A DNA stretch of 64,000 bases from Microvirga lupini (GCF_014191055.1 NZ_JACHWB010000003.1:62001-126000), one strand, 5' to 3'; positions 49,717 to 58,577 are shown, numbered from the stretch's first letter. Notes: generated by a model from the sequence alone, not told the origin. Numbers and translations: made by a program.

Positions 49717-50388
49717 TTACGCGGCGCGGGAGCCGGCCTTCTTGTAGGTGTTGTGGATCGCGTTGAGCGAACGCTCGAGAGCCGTCCAAAGGCGTCCGAT
49801 CTCATCGGCGCCTTGTGAATTGGCATCGTATTCCCGAGCGCCCTCGCCTGTTGCCAGGGAGAGCGTCAGTTCCGGCCGGTGCGTGATCTGGCCGGCCCAG
49901 ACCGGAACCTGAAGCGCATTCAGAGCGCCACGCGCGTCAGCCACGACGGCGGCCTCGTTATCCCCGTGCTTGGCCGGGGCGGCGTTGATTACGGCCGCAT
50001 AGGGCTTGCGATGCTCGCGGGCGATGGCCACGGTATCCTGAAGGGCCGCGATGTCGAACAGGCTCGCCCGGGTCGGAATGATCACGAGGGTTGCTTGCTT
50101 GATCGCCTCGGCAACGATGGATGACTTGTTCGGCGGCGTATCGACAAGGATCCACTCGTAGCCCTCGCGCTTGGCATCCCGGATCGCATCCGCAATGTTG
50201 CGGACGTTGTGCCTGAGGCCAAGGTATTCCTGGTTCCGGATCTTGTGCCACAAGGACAGGGACCCCTGCGGGTCGTTGTCGATCAGCAATGTGGGGCGTG
50301 AAGGGTTGGCGATATAACTCGCGAGGTGAGCAGCGAGCGTGCTCTTACCCGAGCCGCCTTTTCGCGAAGCAAAGACCAGCACGTTCAT
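49717..50388 (-). CDS. ParA/MinD-family ATPase
   Basis: A 223-aa P-loop ATPase with the deviant Walker A ASRKGGSGKSTLAAHLA at residues 8-24, LLIDNDPQGSLSLWH near 35, Walker B WILVDTPPNKSSIV near 80 and TRASLFDIAALQDTV near 107. It is a short, solitary ParA with no ParB partner next to it and no N-terminal HTH. Such orphans position plasmids, carboxysomes, chemoreceptor arrays or polar proteins; which cargo applies here is not visible. The tail (NTYKKAGSRAA) is basic. Confidence 0.9.
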   Translation of the reverse strand: MNVLVFASRKGGSGKSTLAAHLASYIANPSRPTLLIDNDPQGSLSLWHKIRNQEYLGLRHNVRNIADAIRDAKREGYEWILVDTPPNKSSIVAEAIKQATLVIIPTRASLFDIAALQDTVAIAREHRKPYAAVINAAPAKHGDNEAAVVADARGALNALQVPVWAGQITHRPELTLSLATGEGAREYDANSQGADEIGRLWTALERSLNAIHNTYKKAGSRAA

Positions 50389-50872
50389 GCCTGACTCCTT
50401 ATCAGCCTGTTCCTACAGCACTGCGCTTGAGGGTTGAGGCTATCTTAATATTGTTCACCTGTATCAGAGCAAGTACTGATTTCCTAATTCCTGCACTGTT
50501 CCCACTGTGATTTTTCAGTGGTCTTCGGGCGGAGCCGCTCGTTTTCTCCTATGCGAGGGACTATTGAGCGTGACTGCACGAAGCTTGGCAGCCGAAGAGG
50601 ACTACAAAGTGCTGTTTGATTTGCACCCTGTAGCAGTCCGTTCGATGAAGGCAGCCCGGTTGGCGCCTGCAACGCCTCAGGAAATATGAGCCATCGAATC
50701 TTGATATTCACTGAGGGCCCATGCTTCCCTAACGTTGAACGCTGAACGTCGCGGCTACGCAGAAAGGGCGTGGGAATTTTTCACATTTTGTGTTCAAACC
50801 TGCTTTCGAGACTCGGAACCACCCTTGTGCTTGGCCGTTAAGCTCCAGACTTCACCAGTGAGGAGCTGACAA
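50389..50872. other. Intergenic region with no gene seen
   Basis: About 480 bases between the leftward ParA-type gene and the rightward glycine-zipper gene. Short frames on both strands lack ribosome sites and coding character. Promoters for both neighbours must lie here. I see no terminator, repeat or clear operator. Confidence 0.6.
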
Positions 50873-51283
50873 ATGTCGAAGAAGATCTTGTTTGCAGGCG
50901 CTGTTCTCGTGGCTCTTGCGCCGGTTGGCGCTTTCGCTCAGTCCGGCGGCGGCGCTGCGGCCGGTGCGACCACCGGCGCGGTTGGCGGCGCTATCGTGGG
51001 CGGTCCGGTTGGCGCAGCCATCGGCGGCGTGACGGGCGCGATCGTGGGCGGCCTTGCCGAGCAGCAGCAGCCGCAGTTCCGCCAATACGTTGTGACGCAG
51101 GGTGTTCCGTCCTACCGTTACCAGGAAGAGGTTCGCGTCGGCGCGACCCTGCCAGCCTCTGGCGTGCAGTATTACGAGGTCCCGCAGCAGTACGGCGTCA
51201 CCAACTACCGCTACACCGTGGTCAACGACACCCCGGTTCTGGTCGAGCCCGGCACCCGCCGCATCGTCCAGGTCATTCGCTAA
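50873..51283 (+). CDS. Exported glycine-zipper protein with DUF1236-like C-terminus
   Basis: A 136-aa protein with a signal peptide (MSKKILFAGAVLVALAPVGA ... AQ), a glycine-zipper segment (TTGAVGGAIVGGPVGAAIGG, about residues 34-62) and a C-terminal DUF1236-like part (VGATLPASGVQYYEVPQQYG; YTVVNDTPVLVEPGTRRIVQ). Such proteins sit in the periplasm or outer membrane; the zipper may insert into membrane. GAGGAG precedes the ATG. A strong terminator follows. Confidence 0.85.
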   Translation: MSKKILFAGAVLVALAPVGAFAQSGGGAAAGATTGAVGGAIVGGPVGAAIGGVTGAIVGGLAEQQQPQFRQYVVTQGVPSYRYQEEVRVGATLPASGVQYYEVPQQYGVTNYRYTVVNDTPVLVEPGTRRIVQVIR

Positions 51284-51305
51284 TCACCAAAGCGGTTGAA
51301 GATCA

Positions 51306-51329
51306 GGGCGGCCGAAAGGCCGCCCTTTT
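51306..51329. terminator. Bidirectional terminator
   Basis: GGGCGGCC-GAAA-GGCCGCCCTTTT, a GNRA-type tetraloop stem followed by a T run, between the glycine-zipper gene and the convergent ctaA. Confidence 0.92.
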
Positions 51330-51333
51330 CATA

Positions 51334-52416
51334 TCAGGCGACGCTCACCCGGGCATGAACCGCAGCCATGGCGAGAACAGCCATCGCGAAGACCTGATGT
51401 GCGAGACCGGCCCAGAGAGGCACCACGAGCAGCAGGGTCACGATGCCGAGCACCATCTGAGCCAGGGTCAGACCGGCCATAACCGTGGCCCGACTGGCAG
51501 CCTTGGAGCCCGATGCTCTCCGCCGCGTGGTCCAGGCATGCCATATGGCAAAGGCCACGATGGCATAGGCGACCAAGCGGTGGTTGAACTGCACCAGCAC
51601 GACATTGTCGACGAAGTTCTCGATCCAGGGCGACACGGAGAACAGAGCGGAAGCCGACGGCACCAAGGCGCCATCCATCAGGGGCCAGGTGTTGTAGGTC
51701 AGTCCCGCCTTCGAGCCTGCCACCAGACCGCCGAGAGCAATCTGGAACAGGATCAGCCCCATAAGAATGCGAGGCGCAAGGCCCGTCGAGACCTCCGGCG
51801 CTTCATCGGAGCGATCCTTCAGACCGGCTGCCACCCAGACGAGGCAGGCCAGGATGATGCTGGCAACGGTCAGGTGAAGGGCAAGCTTGATGGGAGCGAC
51901 AGCGGTCATGCCGGGCTCGAGCCCCGAGGCCACCATGATCCAGCCGATGGCACCCTGCAGTCCCCCGAGGGCTCCGATGCCGAGGAGGGTCAGGGCAAGC
52001 CTGCCCTTGATCACGCCCCTGGCCCAGAACCAGACCAGCGGCAGGAAGAACACGAGACCGATGAGGCGCCCGAGCTGCCGGTGTCCCCATTCCCAGCCAT
52101 AGATGAACTTGAACTCGGACAGGGTCATGCCCTTGTTCACGAGCTCGTATTGCGAAATCTGCCGATATTTCTCGAACTCGACCAGCCAGGCCTGCTCGCT
52201 GAGCGGCGGGATGGCACCCGTGACCGGCCGCCATTCGGTGATCGAAAGGCCTGAACCGGTCAGCCGTGTGGCGCCACCGACGGCGACCATCAGCACCACC
52301 AGCGCGGCAAGGCTGTAGATCCAGGCACGGACTGGGGACAGGGATCGGGTTTGAGGCACGCGCGCCAGCGGCATGCTCTCTGTGGAGGCTGCGACAGCCA
52401 TGCTCACTCTCATCAT
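51334..52416 (-). CDS. ctaA: Heme A synthase (CtaA/COX15 family)
   Basis: A 360-aa inner-membrane protein with eight predicted helices. Signature regions are VGGATRLTGSGLSITEWRPV near residue 45, YGWEWGHRQLGRLIGLVFFL near 105 with conserved heme-ligand His, GGLQGAIGWIMVASGL near 150, LTYNTWPLMDG near 240 and VQFNHRLVAYAIV near 275. The length and motifs match the alphaproteobacterial, mitochondrion-like type. It oxidises the C8 methyl of heme O to make heme A for cytochrome aa3 oxidase. The start could also be the ATG five codons in (MAVAAS), which has GAGAG upstream. Confidence 0.95.
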   Translation of the reverse strand: MMRVSMAVAASTESMPLARVPQTRSLSPVRAWIYSLAALVVLMVAVGGATRLTGSGLSITEWRPVTGAIPPLSEQAWLVEFEKYRQISQYELVNKGMTLSEFKFIYGWEWGHRQLGRLIGLVFFLPLVWFWARGVIKGRLALTLLGIGALGGLQGAIGWIMVASGLEPGMTAVAPIKLALHLTVASIILACLVWVAAGLKDRSDEAPEVSTGLAPRILMGLILFQIALGGLVAGSKAGLTYNTWPLMDGALVPSASALFSVSPWIENFVDNVVLVQFNHRLVAYAIVAFAIWHAWTTRRRASGSKAASRATVMAGLTLAQMVLGIVTLLLVVPLWAGLAHQVFAMAVLAMAAVHARVSVA

Positions 52417-52531
52417 CGATTAGGGCTTGAACCCAGGATACGAACGTCACATAGAGGCTGCGCCTCCTGGAGGCAATTCATGCCGGTGACGCACCGTCGT
52501 GATGAGATTTCGACACGTTGAGGATTTCGCC

Positions 52532-52741
52532 ATGGGCTCGCGCACACGAAAGCTGATCGGGACAGTGGTGATGCTGGCCTTCATCCTCTTCTATGCGCTT
52601 TTTGCCATGGCGGTCGCTGAGGGCAGAATTTCACAGGCGCCAAAGCTCATCCAGACGGTGGCCTACATTGTCCTTGGCCTGATCTGGATCGTTCCGCTCA
52701 TGCCGCTCATCCGCTGGATGGCGAAGCCGGACAAGTCCTGA
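52532..52741 (+). CDS. DUF2842 family small membrane protein, 69 aa
   Basis: A short protein with two transmembrane helices: LIGTVVMLAFILFYALFAMAV and TVAYIVLGLIWIVPLMPLI, then WMAKPDK. It matches DUF2842, which is commonly found next to ctaA in this order and so may help heme A or cytochrome oxidase assembly; that link is guilt by association. TGAGGA precedes the ATG. It is divergent from ctaA and converges on the zinc-finger mini-protein. Confidence 0.88.
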   Translation: MGSRTRKLIGTVVMLAFILFYALFAMAVAEGRISQAPKLIQTVAYIVLGLIWIVPLMPLIRWMAKPDKS

Positions 52742-52744
52742 AGC

Positions 52745-52939
52745 TCAGGCGCCGCCGATCCCTTCGATGATGGTGCCTGTGCCACCGCAGGTCTGGCACG
52801 CCGCCGCACCGATCCGACCGCTGCCCTTGCATTCCGGGCACACATTCTCGCCGGCCCCGGGGGTGCCCGGCTCAGCCTGATCGCCCGGATTCAGCTTCGT
52901 ATGATCGGAACCGGCCTGATCTTTCGGCGTGCTGGTCAT
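52745..52939 (-). CDS. DnaJ-type zinc-binding mini-protein, 64 aa
   Basis: The N-terminal half is polar and probably disordered (MTSTPKDQAGSDHTKLNPGD). The C-terminal half has two CxxCxGxG-type motifs, CPECKGSGRIG and CQTCGGTGTI, which together bind one zinc as in the DnaJ cysteine-rich domain. No J domain is present. Short proteins of this kind are widespread in Hyphomicrobiales without known function; a chaperone adaptor is a possibility. Confidence 0.78.
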   Translation of the reverse strand: MTSTPKDQAGSDHTKLNPGDQAEPGTPGAGENVCPECKGSGRIGAAACQTCGGTGTIIEGIGGA

Positions 52940-53000
52940 GGCAAATCTCGCATGGTTCTCATGCGATCAACGCAGCAGAAAAACCCCGGTTCTCTGCCGT

Positions 53001-53032
53001 TTCAAAGAAAAGGCCCGCTTGGACGCGGGCCT
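53001..53032 (-). terminator. Terminator of the glycine-zipper/Pro-rich protein gene
   Basis: AGGCCCGC-TTGGAC-GCGGGCCT, with a TTTCTTT run following on the minus strand, 12 bases past the stop. Confidence 0.8.
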
Positions 53033-53043
53033 GATCGAGTGCA

Positions 53044-53409
53044 TCAATGGCATACCCTGCGGCTGCGGTGCTCCCAGCCCCAGCCGGGAACCCACTCCCG
53101 GTAGCGCTCAGTGGTGCACTGTTCCACATAGACCCGCTCGCGAACCGGACGCTCGTAATAGACCGGCACCCGACGCTCCTCCACATAAACCGGTGGTGGC
53201 GGAGGCGGAGCCCGGTAGACGACCGGCGGCTGGGGCTGGGCCACAGCGGCGCCAACGGCGGCACCCACAGCAAGACCTCCAAGAGCGCCGAGAGCCACAG
53301 CGGCTCCGGGCGACAGGCGATCACGCGCTGCAGCCGGTTCGGCGACAGCCAGGCCGGAGACCAGCGCCAGAGCGGCGGCCGTGCCGGAAACAAGACGGAA
53401 GATCCTCAT
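53044..53409 (-). CDS. Exported glycine-zipper, Pro- and Arg-rich protein, 121 aa
   Basis: A signal peptide (MRIFRLVSGTAAALALVSGL ... AEPAAA) is followed by a glycine-zipper helix (ALGALGGLAVGAAVGAAVA), a Pro-rich stretch (YRAPPPPPPVYVEERRVP) and a C-terminal Arg/Trp-rich part with two Cys (VEQCTTERYREWVPGWGWEH). I recognise no named family. It may be an outer-membrane-associated structural protein. The ATG chosen follows a GGGGGTG motif; a GTG three codons upstream is possible. Confidence 0.75.
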   Translation of the reverse strand: MRIFRLVSGTAAALALVSGLAVAEPAAARDRLSPGAAVALGALGGLAVGAAVGAAVAQPQPPVVYRAPPPPPPVYVEERRVPVYYERPVRERVYVEQCTTERYREWVPGWGWEHRSRRVCH

Positions 53410-53574
53410 GATCAACACCCCCGACAGAAGGGAGGTTCTATGTCTCCCTCTTCATGTCACGAGATATACTGTTCGAAACCTCTCCGAAAGCTGAACAGAT
53501 TGTGGCAAAGCTTGGGCTTTGACCGATCTTGCCGGAATGGTGAGCAATCTCTTAACGCAGCTTTTGCACGTTGT

Positions 53575-54618
53575 TCAGTCAGCAGCGGTTCGCAAAGGCA
53601 CCGAGAGAAGCACGCGCACAAGATCAGCCTGCCGGTTGGTGTCCGTCTTGCGGAACAGGTTCTTGAGATGGAAGACGACGGTGGTTTGAGCCACCTCGAG
53701 TTCCTCGGCGATCTGATCCAGGCGCTTGCCGTCGATCAGCATGAGCGCGACACGTGTCTCGGACGGAGTCAGGTTGTAGAGGCGAACCAATGTGTCGCCA
53801 GAAACCTTGGCGCGCTGTTCCGTGTCGATGACGAGCAGCACCACGGCCTCAGGGCGTTCCTCAGGCGAGAAGCGCTGGCCGGGAATCAGGACAAGATAGG
53901 GCCGTCCGCCCGAGAGACGCGGGAACGAGATGATTTCGTCGAGGGTTTCCTCCTCGAAGGCCTTCTCGATCGCCGAATAGAGCTTGTTGTTCTGCTTGGC
54001 CACGGAGCCTTTCAGGATGCCCTGGGACGCACCCAGGCCATCCTCCTCGGCGAGAATGCGCTGCGCCTCCTTGTTCATCACTCGAACGGCTCCGGCCTCA
54101 TCGACGATCACGACGCCCACAAGGAAGCGGTCGAAAGCGAAAGTGGCCTTGTAAAGGGCTTCCACGGTGCGTCCCTGGGACGCCTTGAGGATTTCCTGCC
54201 AGGACTCCTCAGCCCTGTGGACAGCACTCGTCTGCACCCGGGCGACCTGATCGAGCCGAGCGGAAATCGTCGCGAGCAGAATCTCGTAATCAATGGGCTT
54301 GACCAGGTAATCGTCTGCCCCGGCCTGCTTTCCGGTCAGAACGTCGTTGCGCTCGGCAAGAGCCGTGAGGAAGATGAAGGGAACGTCCACCATGCTCCCC
54401 TGCTCTCGCAGAGCTTTAAGAACGTCGTAGCCGCCAAGGCCCGGCATGGTGATGTCGCAGAGAACCAGATCCGGACGGTTCTTTTCGAGAAGCGCCAGCG
54501 CCTCGCTGCCATTGGCTGCCTGAAGCACACGATAGTTTGCCGCTTCCAGTTCCTCGGCGATATCGCTCCGGAGATCGTCCTCGTCTTCAACGCAGAGAAT
54601 TGTTTTTTGTGTTGTCAT
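53575..54618 (-). CDS. Response regulator with REC, PAS-like and LuxR-type HTH domains
   Basis: A 347-aa regulator. The receiver (residues 6-125) has the acidic pair in CVEDEDDL, the phospho-acceptor Asp55 in LVLCDITMPGLGG and Lys in DDYLVKPIDYE. A central PAS-like region (about 150-265, FLVGVVIVDEAGAVRVMNKEA) follows. The C-terminal LuxR helix-turn-helix (about 280-340) has YNLTPSETRVALMLIDGKRL and LEVAQTTVVFHLKNLFRKTD. It is directly downstream of the histidine kinase and is its obvious partner. Confidence 0.93.
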   Translation of the reverse strand: MTTQKTILCVEDEDDLRSDIAEELEAANYRVLQAANGSEALALLEKNRPDLVLCDITMPGLGGYDVLKALREQGSMVDVPFIFLTALAERNDVLTGKQAGADDYLVKPIDYEILLATISARLDQVARVQTSAVHRAEESWQEILKASQGRTVEALYKATFAFDRFLVGVVIVDEAGAVRVMNKEAQRILAEEDGLGASQGILKGSVAKQNNKLYSAIEKAFEEETLDEIISFPRLSGGRPYLVLIPGQRFSPEERPEAVVLLVIDTEQRAKVSGDTLVRLYNLTPSETRVALMLIDGKRLDQIAEELEVAQTTVVFHLKNLFRKTDTNRQADLVRVLLSVPLRTAAD

Positions 54619-54630
54619 GATCGTGGTCAC

Positions 54631-56775
54631 TTATGCAGCCTGCTGCGTTTGATCCGCATTGGCTATGGGTAGGTCGAAGGTGAACAGGGAACCTGCCGCT
54701 TCGTAGCTCTCAACCTGGATCTCACCGCCATGGAGGTGCATGATCCTCTGGGCGAAATTCAATCCGATTCCGGTACCGGCGATCCCGGACGCTGTACTGG
54801 CGCGATAGAATCGTTCGAAAATCTTTGGCAGCTCTTCCGCCGGAATTCCAATACCCCAGTCGCGAACCGAACAATAGGCACGCGACCCGTCCATCCAGAT
54901 CTTGATTTCGACAACCGGGGAAGCGCCTGAATACTTGATGGCATTGGAAAGAAGATTCACCACGACTTGCTCGATGAGCATGCCGTCGCAATAAACGCGC
55001 ACAGGTATATCCGGCACATCGAAGCGGATGTCGGCTTGTGCGCTGACCTCGCGCTGCCGCTCGCAGATATCCATGACCAGATCGACCAAGTTGTAGGATG
55101 CCGGATTCAACTCGATCGTCCCGGCATCGAGTTTGGCAGCGTTCAGAACGCTGTCCACCAGGCGGGTCAGCCTGGTTCCCGCATTGCGGATCTTCTGGAC
55201 CCGGGTCACAAGCTCGTCCTGAGTGAGAGCCGAGCCGCGGCGCAGGATGCGCTGCGCGCTGGAGTCCAGGATGGCGAGCGGCGTCCGGAACTGGTGGGAA
55301 ACCATCGAAACGAAGCTGCGATAGGCATTCGTCGTCTCGCGCTCCCGTTCAAGCGCAGATTCGAGCGCCTTCGCGACCTGCTTGTAGCCGCTGATATCGG
55401 TCAGACGGACGAAGATCGTGGCGCCATCGGCCTTCGTGAGCGAAAGCCGGAGCCAGATGTCCTTCTTCACCATGAGGTCGTATTCGAGCTCCTCGAAAGG
55501 CACCTGAGCGTTCAGAAGGCGCAGATCGCCGCCTTCGCACATGGCAAAGCACCGCAGGAACACGGGTAGGCTCATATCCTCGTTGCACCACAGAGACACG
55601 GGAGTCGATGCCCAAATCTGCTCGTTGGCGAACAAGAGCTTTCCCGTCCAGTCGAAAGCCGCAAAGCCTTCCGAGGCAGAGTTGATGGCTGCGATCAGGC
55701 GACGCTCCGCCTGACGCAGGGCCGCAGTCCTTTGGAGAACCTTAATTTCAAGATCGAAATTCTGCCGTTCCGCCTGCTTGCGAGCGAGCCACTGCTCCGT
55801 GATGTCGCGAATGAAAGCAATTCCCAGCTTGCGCCCGGCCATGTAGACGGGGAAGCTGTTGATTTCCAGGCAGCGCTCGTGACCTTCCGAAGTTACAGCC
55901 TCATGCTCCAGGATCGAGCTCATTCCTTCGGTCGCCTGGGTCAAGGCATCGATGATCTCAGGCTTACTGAACAGGCGATCCAGATTCTCCACCCGATGCC
56001 CGATCGCCTGATCCGTCTTGATATTCAGCAGATCCTCCATGCCTGGATTCCACAGTAGGCAACGGAGCTGGCTATCGAACATGATGATGCCCTGATTGCT
56101 GATGTTGCTGATCACCAGATCAGACAACTCCTGCTCCTGCTTGAGCAATTGCTTGGCTTGGCTCGCCTCCTGAACACCCTTGAAAAGGCGCACCAGAAGA
56201 AATCCGGCACTCAGCACAATCCCCATCAGAAAAGCAAAGCCCTCAAAGACGACTTGCAAATAGGCTGAGCGCTTCACGGCAGCTTGATCGTGGCTGAGCC
56301 AGACGATCTGATTAGAGGCATCCCTCAGTCTGTATGCGAGTTGCCTGATCTGTTCGCGAAGCAGTACCGCAGCTTGAGGATCGATCCCGCTCTGCAGAAG
56401 CGGCTCTGCCATTGTGAGCTGGAGGTAAGCCTGCTTGAGATCGCCTGTTACACCAAAGCTCTCCATCAGCTTGCCTTGGCGTCCTTCAAGCAAGATCGAC
56501 AGTCGGCTGATCAGGATGTTCGCACGAAAGCCCGGCTGCTCCTCCGGCGTGCTGATGCTCTCATTTGCGGCAACACGGGCCAAGGTCTCGGCAAGAACGG
56601 CGGCCTCGAATTGAGCTTGGCTCACATACCAGACGGTCGAAACAGTTCCATCATTTCGGAACTCGTACTCCATCTCGAACAGTCGAGCGACCGTAAAGCC
56701 AAGGCACACAAAGAGACTTGCAGTCGCAGCAAGCGTAATCAGAGCAGTCTTGTAATGGTGCAGGCTGAACCGCAT
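54631..56775 (-). CDS. Membrane sensor histidine kinase with two PAS domains
   Basis: A 714-aa kinase. TM helix 1 is at about residues 11-33 and TM helix 2 at about 175-198, enclosing a roughly 140-residue helical periplasmic sensor. PAS1 (about 218-330) includes IIMFDSQLRCLLWNPGMEDL and PAS2 (about 358-466) GFAAFDWTGKLLFANEQIW. The HisKA domain has His494 in VSHQFRTPLAILD. The ATPase domain has NLLSNAIKYSG, VRDWGIGIPAEELPKIFERF and GTGIGLNFAQRI. I chose the ATG giving MRFSLHH. It is two bases past the stop of the periplasmic protein gene, so the three genes form one operon. Confidence 0.94.
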   Translation of the reverse strand: MRFSLHHYKTALITLAATASLFVCLGFTVARLFEMEYEFRNDGTVSTVWYVSQAQFEAAVLAETLARVAANESISTPEEQPGFRANILISRLSILLEGRQGKLMESFGVTGDLKQAYLQLTMAEPLLQSGIDPQAAVLLREQIRQLAYRLRDASNQIVWLSHDQAAVKRSAYLQVVFEGFAFLMGIVLSAGFLLVRLFKGVQEASQAKQLLKQEQELSDLVISNISNQGIIMFDSQLRCLLWNPGMEDLLNIKTDQAIGHRVENLDRLFSKPEIIDALTQATEGMSSILEHEAVTSEGHERCLEINSFPVYMAGRKLGIAFIRDITEQWLARKQAERQNFDLEIKVLQRTAALRQAERRLIAAINSASEGFAAFDWTGKLLFANEQIWASTPVSLWCNEDMSLPVFLRCFAMCEGGDLRLLNAQVPFEELEYDLMVKKDIWLRLSLTKADGATIFVRLTDISGYKQVAKALESALERERETTNAYRSFVSMVSHQFRTPLAILDSSAQRILRRGSALTQDELVTRVQKIRNAGTRLTRLVDSVLNAAKLDAGTIELNPASYNLVDLVMDICERQREVSAQADIRFDVPDIPVRVYCDGMLIEQVVVNLLSNAIKYSGASPVVEIKIWMDGSRAYCSVRDWGIGIPAEELPKIFERFYRASTASGIAGTGIGLNFAQRIMHLHGGEIQVESYEAAGSLFTFDLPIANADQTQQAA

Positions 56776-56777
56776 GG

Positions 56778-57284
56778 TCAATCAACGTGAAGCTTGTTGA
56801 GCTGCCAAACCCAGCGGGCATCATACCGGGAATCTTGCAAGACTTTGTGGAAGTCTCTCGGATAGGCAATCCACAAGGGACCCTTGTCGCGGATCGTCAG
56901 CGTCCGCCCATCCACCCTCGTGGCAATCATCGGCTCGAACTTGAGGTCCTCGATGGGAACCACGGCGACATAATCATTCAGAGCCGACGCTCTCAGGCTC
57001 TTGCCCTGGGCACCCACCCTTTCCAGCAGCGCACGAAGAGGAAATCCTTCGAAGAGCTGAGGCACCTCGGACAGCTCCCATTTCGTCGAGAAAGAAGCCT
57101 TCCCAAGAGCCTGCAGCATTTCCATGTCGAACAGCGCTGCACCGCCGCTGTTGGTCTGCTCAATGTTCCCAGAGACAGTCAGCACAACAGGCCCCTTAGG
57201 CAACGGCAAGGGCTCTGCTGCATAGCAGAGGCCGCTCACGCCCGCAGCGGCTGCAAAGAATATACTCCCGATCAGAGGACGCAT
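56778..57284 (-). CDS. Periplasmic protein with a molybdopterin-oxidoreductase-like fold, no metal-binding Cys
   Basis: A 168-aa protein with a signal peptide (MRPLIGSIFFAAAAGVSGLC ... A). The mature part resembles the sulfite-oxidase/YedY molybdopterin fold: VVLTVSGNIEQTNSGGAALFD, WELSEVPQLFEGFPLRALLERV, ASALNDYVAVVPIEDL and RDKGPLWIAYPRD. The mature chain has no Cys at all, so the molybdenum ligand of real SUOX enzymes is missing and catalysis is unlikely. Its gene leads the kinase and regulator genes, so a ligand-binding subunit of the sensor is the best guess. Confidence 0.72.
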   Translation of the reverse strand: MRPLIGSIFFAAAAGVSGLCYAAEPLPLPKGPVVLTVSGNIEQTNSGGAALFDMEMLQALGKASFSTKWELSEVPQLFEGFPLRALLERVGAQGKSLRASALNDYVAVVPIEDLKFEPMIATRVDGRTLTIRDKGPLWIAYPRDFHKVLQDSRYDARWVWQLNKLHVD

Positions 57285-57677
57285 GTTTCCGGTTCTGCGA
57301 CAGATTATAATAGAACGATTACATCTTCTCCGATTTCTCTCAAAAAATCCAGCATGCCGGAGGAGAAAAGATTTCGACAATGACGTAAATGAGAAGCTTA
57401 TCATCGCAAACAAATCAGATGATTGTTATCCTATTGTCGTGAAATAGAAATCATATACATCTCTTTACCAAAATACCTACCAAAAGTAATTTTTATAAAA
57501 CGCGGATATATTCTTTTGCTTATTTATGATTATGAAAATATTTTCTTTAAAGCAATCTTTGTCAATGAGCTTGCCTTAAGTTCATCCTGCTGATGTTGCA
57601 AGCTTGGCCGCTGAGGTTATATTACGCCACGATCAATCCAGAATCCCTGTCGGCATACCCGCCTCGAGGAGATGACT
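57285..57677. other. AT-rich divergent promoter region
   Basis: About 390 bases, very AT-rich in the middle (around 57420-57570), between the sensor operon and the BA14K gene. No coding frame is credible. It probably contains both promoters. The composition is unlike the rest of the window. Confidence 0.6.
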
Positions 57678-58085
57678 ATGCGCAAGTTCATGACGGCTAT
57701 CGTAGGCGCGGCCCTGTTGGCGTCCGCCATCCCGGCCAGCGCAACCCCCATCCAGTTCCGCCCCCTCCCCCAGGTGGAGAAGGCGTACCCGAACGAAAGC
57801 TACGCCCAATACTACCGCCGTGGCTATCGCCCTTACTACCGTGAGCGGCATTACTATCGCCGCGACAATGGCGCGGCTGTTGCAGCAGGCGTTGCCGGCC
57901 TTGCTGCCGGCGCCCTGATCGCCGGCGCGATCGCAAGCCAAGCTCAGCCAGCTGCTCCTCAACCTCCCGGAGTTGTCGACCCCCAGGTCGCAGCTTACTG
58001 CGCACGCAAGTATCGTTCCTATGACCCTGGAACCGGAACATTCCTCGCGACGAACGGGATGCGGTACGTCTGCACCTATCCGTAA
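57678..58085 (+). CDS. BA14K family protein
   Basis: A 135-aa exported protein. A signal peptide (MRKFMTAIVGAALLASAIPA) precedes a Tyr/Arg-rich stretch (YYRRGYRPYYRERHYYRR), a hydrophobic Gly/Ala segment (AVAAGVAGLAAGALIAGAIA) and the C-terminal BA14K motif CARKYRSYDPGTGTFLATNG with a final Cys. The name comes from an immunoreactive Brucella protein; a lectin-like function has been suggested for that relative. I chose the second ATG because GAGGAG is seven bases upstream of it and only one base from the first. Confidence 0.9.
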   Translation: MRKFMTAIVGAALLASAIPASATPIQFRPLPQVEKAYPNESYAQYYRRGYRPYYRERHYYRRDNGAAVAAGVAGLAAGALIAGAIASQAQPAAPQPPGVVDPQVAAYCARKYRSYDPGTGTFLATNGMRYVCTYP

Positions 58086-58111
58086 ATCGTTGCGGGCAAT
58101 CCTCCTCTCAG

Positions 58112-58145
58112 GCCCTGCGGCAGCACATCTGCCGCAGGGCTTTTG
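58112..58145 (+). terminator. Terminator of the BA14K gene
   Basis: GCCCTGCGGCAG-CACAT-CTGCCGCAGGGC is a perfect 12-bp stem followed by TTTT. Confidence 0.95.
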
Positions 58146-58276
58146 CTTGAAGAGATCGGGTTCCTGTGCCGGGAGAGACTTTACCTCATATCGGCACGCG
58201 TTAAATCAACACGCAGGGTCTGCTCGGCAGATTCCAAAACATCAATCGAACAAACGGAAGGCTCGGGAAAAGCTCG

Positions 58277-58552
58277 ATGGCTCAAGATTCTGACAACGGC
58301 GGCACCGTCATTCCCCCCACCGAGGCCGCCATCCTGACCTCCGGCAACATGACGGATCTCGAGCTGATCCTTCCGGATCTGGGCGACAGCGATCTGCCTG
58401 AGATTGCGATCTTCCTCGTAGCCTGCGCGATGCGCTTTCACAGCGACCCAAATTTCGTCCAGGAACAGCTGGAATGGCTTGTCCAGGCTCACGACGCCGA
58501 GGTGGATGAAGGCATGAAGCCTGACCAGCTGAACTCCGCCAACGACGACTGA
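58277..58552 (+). CDS. Hypothetical acidic protein, 91 aa
   Basis: A cytoplasmic, acidic protein (MAQDSDNGGTVIPPTEAAIL; ELILPDLGDSDLPEIAIFL; EVDEGMKPDQLNSANDD) with a predicted helical core and no recognisable domain. The gene is preceded by a weak GAAGG motif and converges on the L,D-transpeptidase gene, leaving 25 bases between stops. Its coding character is good. Its function is unknown. Confidence 0.65.
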   Translation: MAQDSDNGGTVIPPTEAAILTSGNMTDLELILPDLGDSDLPEIAIFLVACAMRFHSDPNFVQEQLEWLVQAHDAEVDEGMKPDQLNSANDD

Positions 58553-58577
58553 TGGTCCTGCGCCTCAAGGCGCCAAG

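Noticed and set aside
50484..50711. A 75-codon minus-strand frame and an opposing 60-codon frame in the gap after the ParA-type gene
   Set aside because: Neither has a ribosome site or a recognisable product, and codon use is random.
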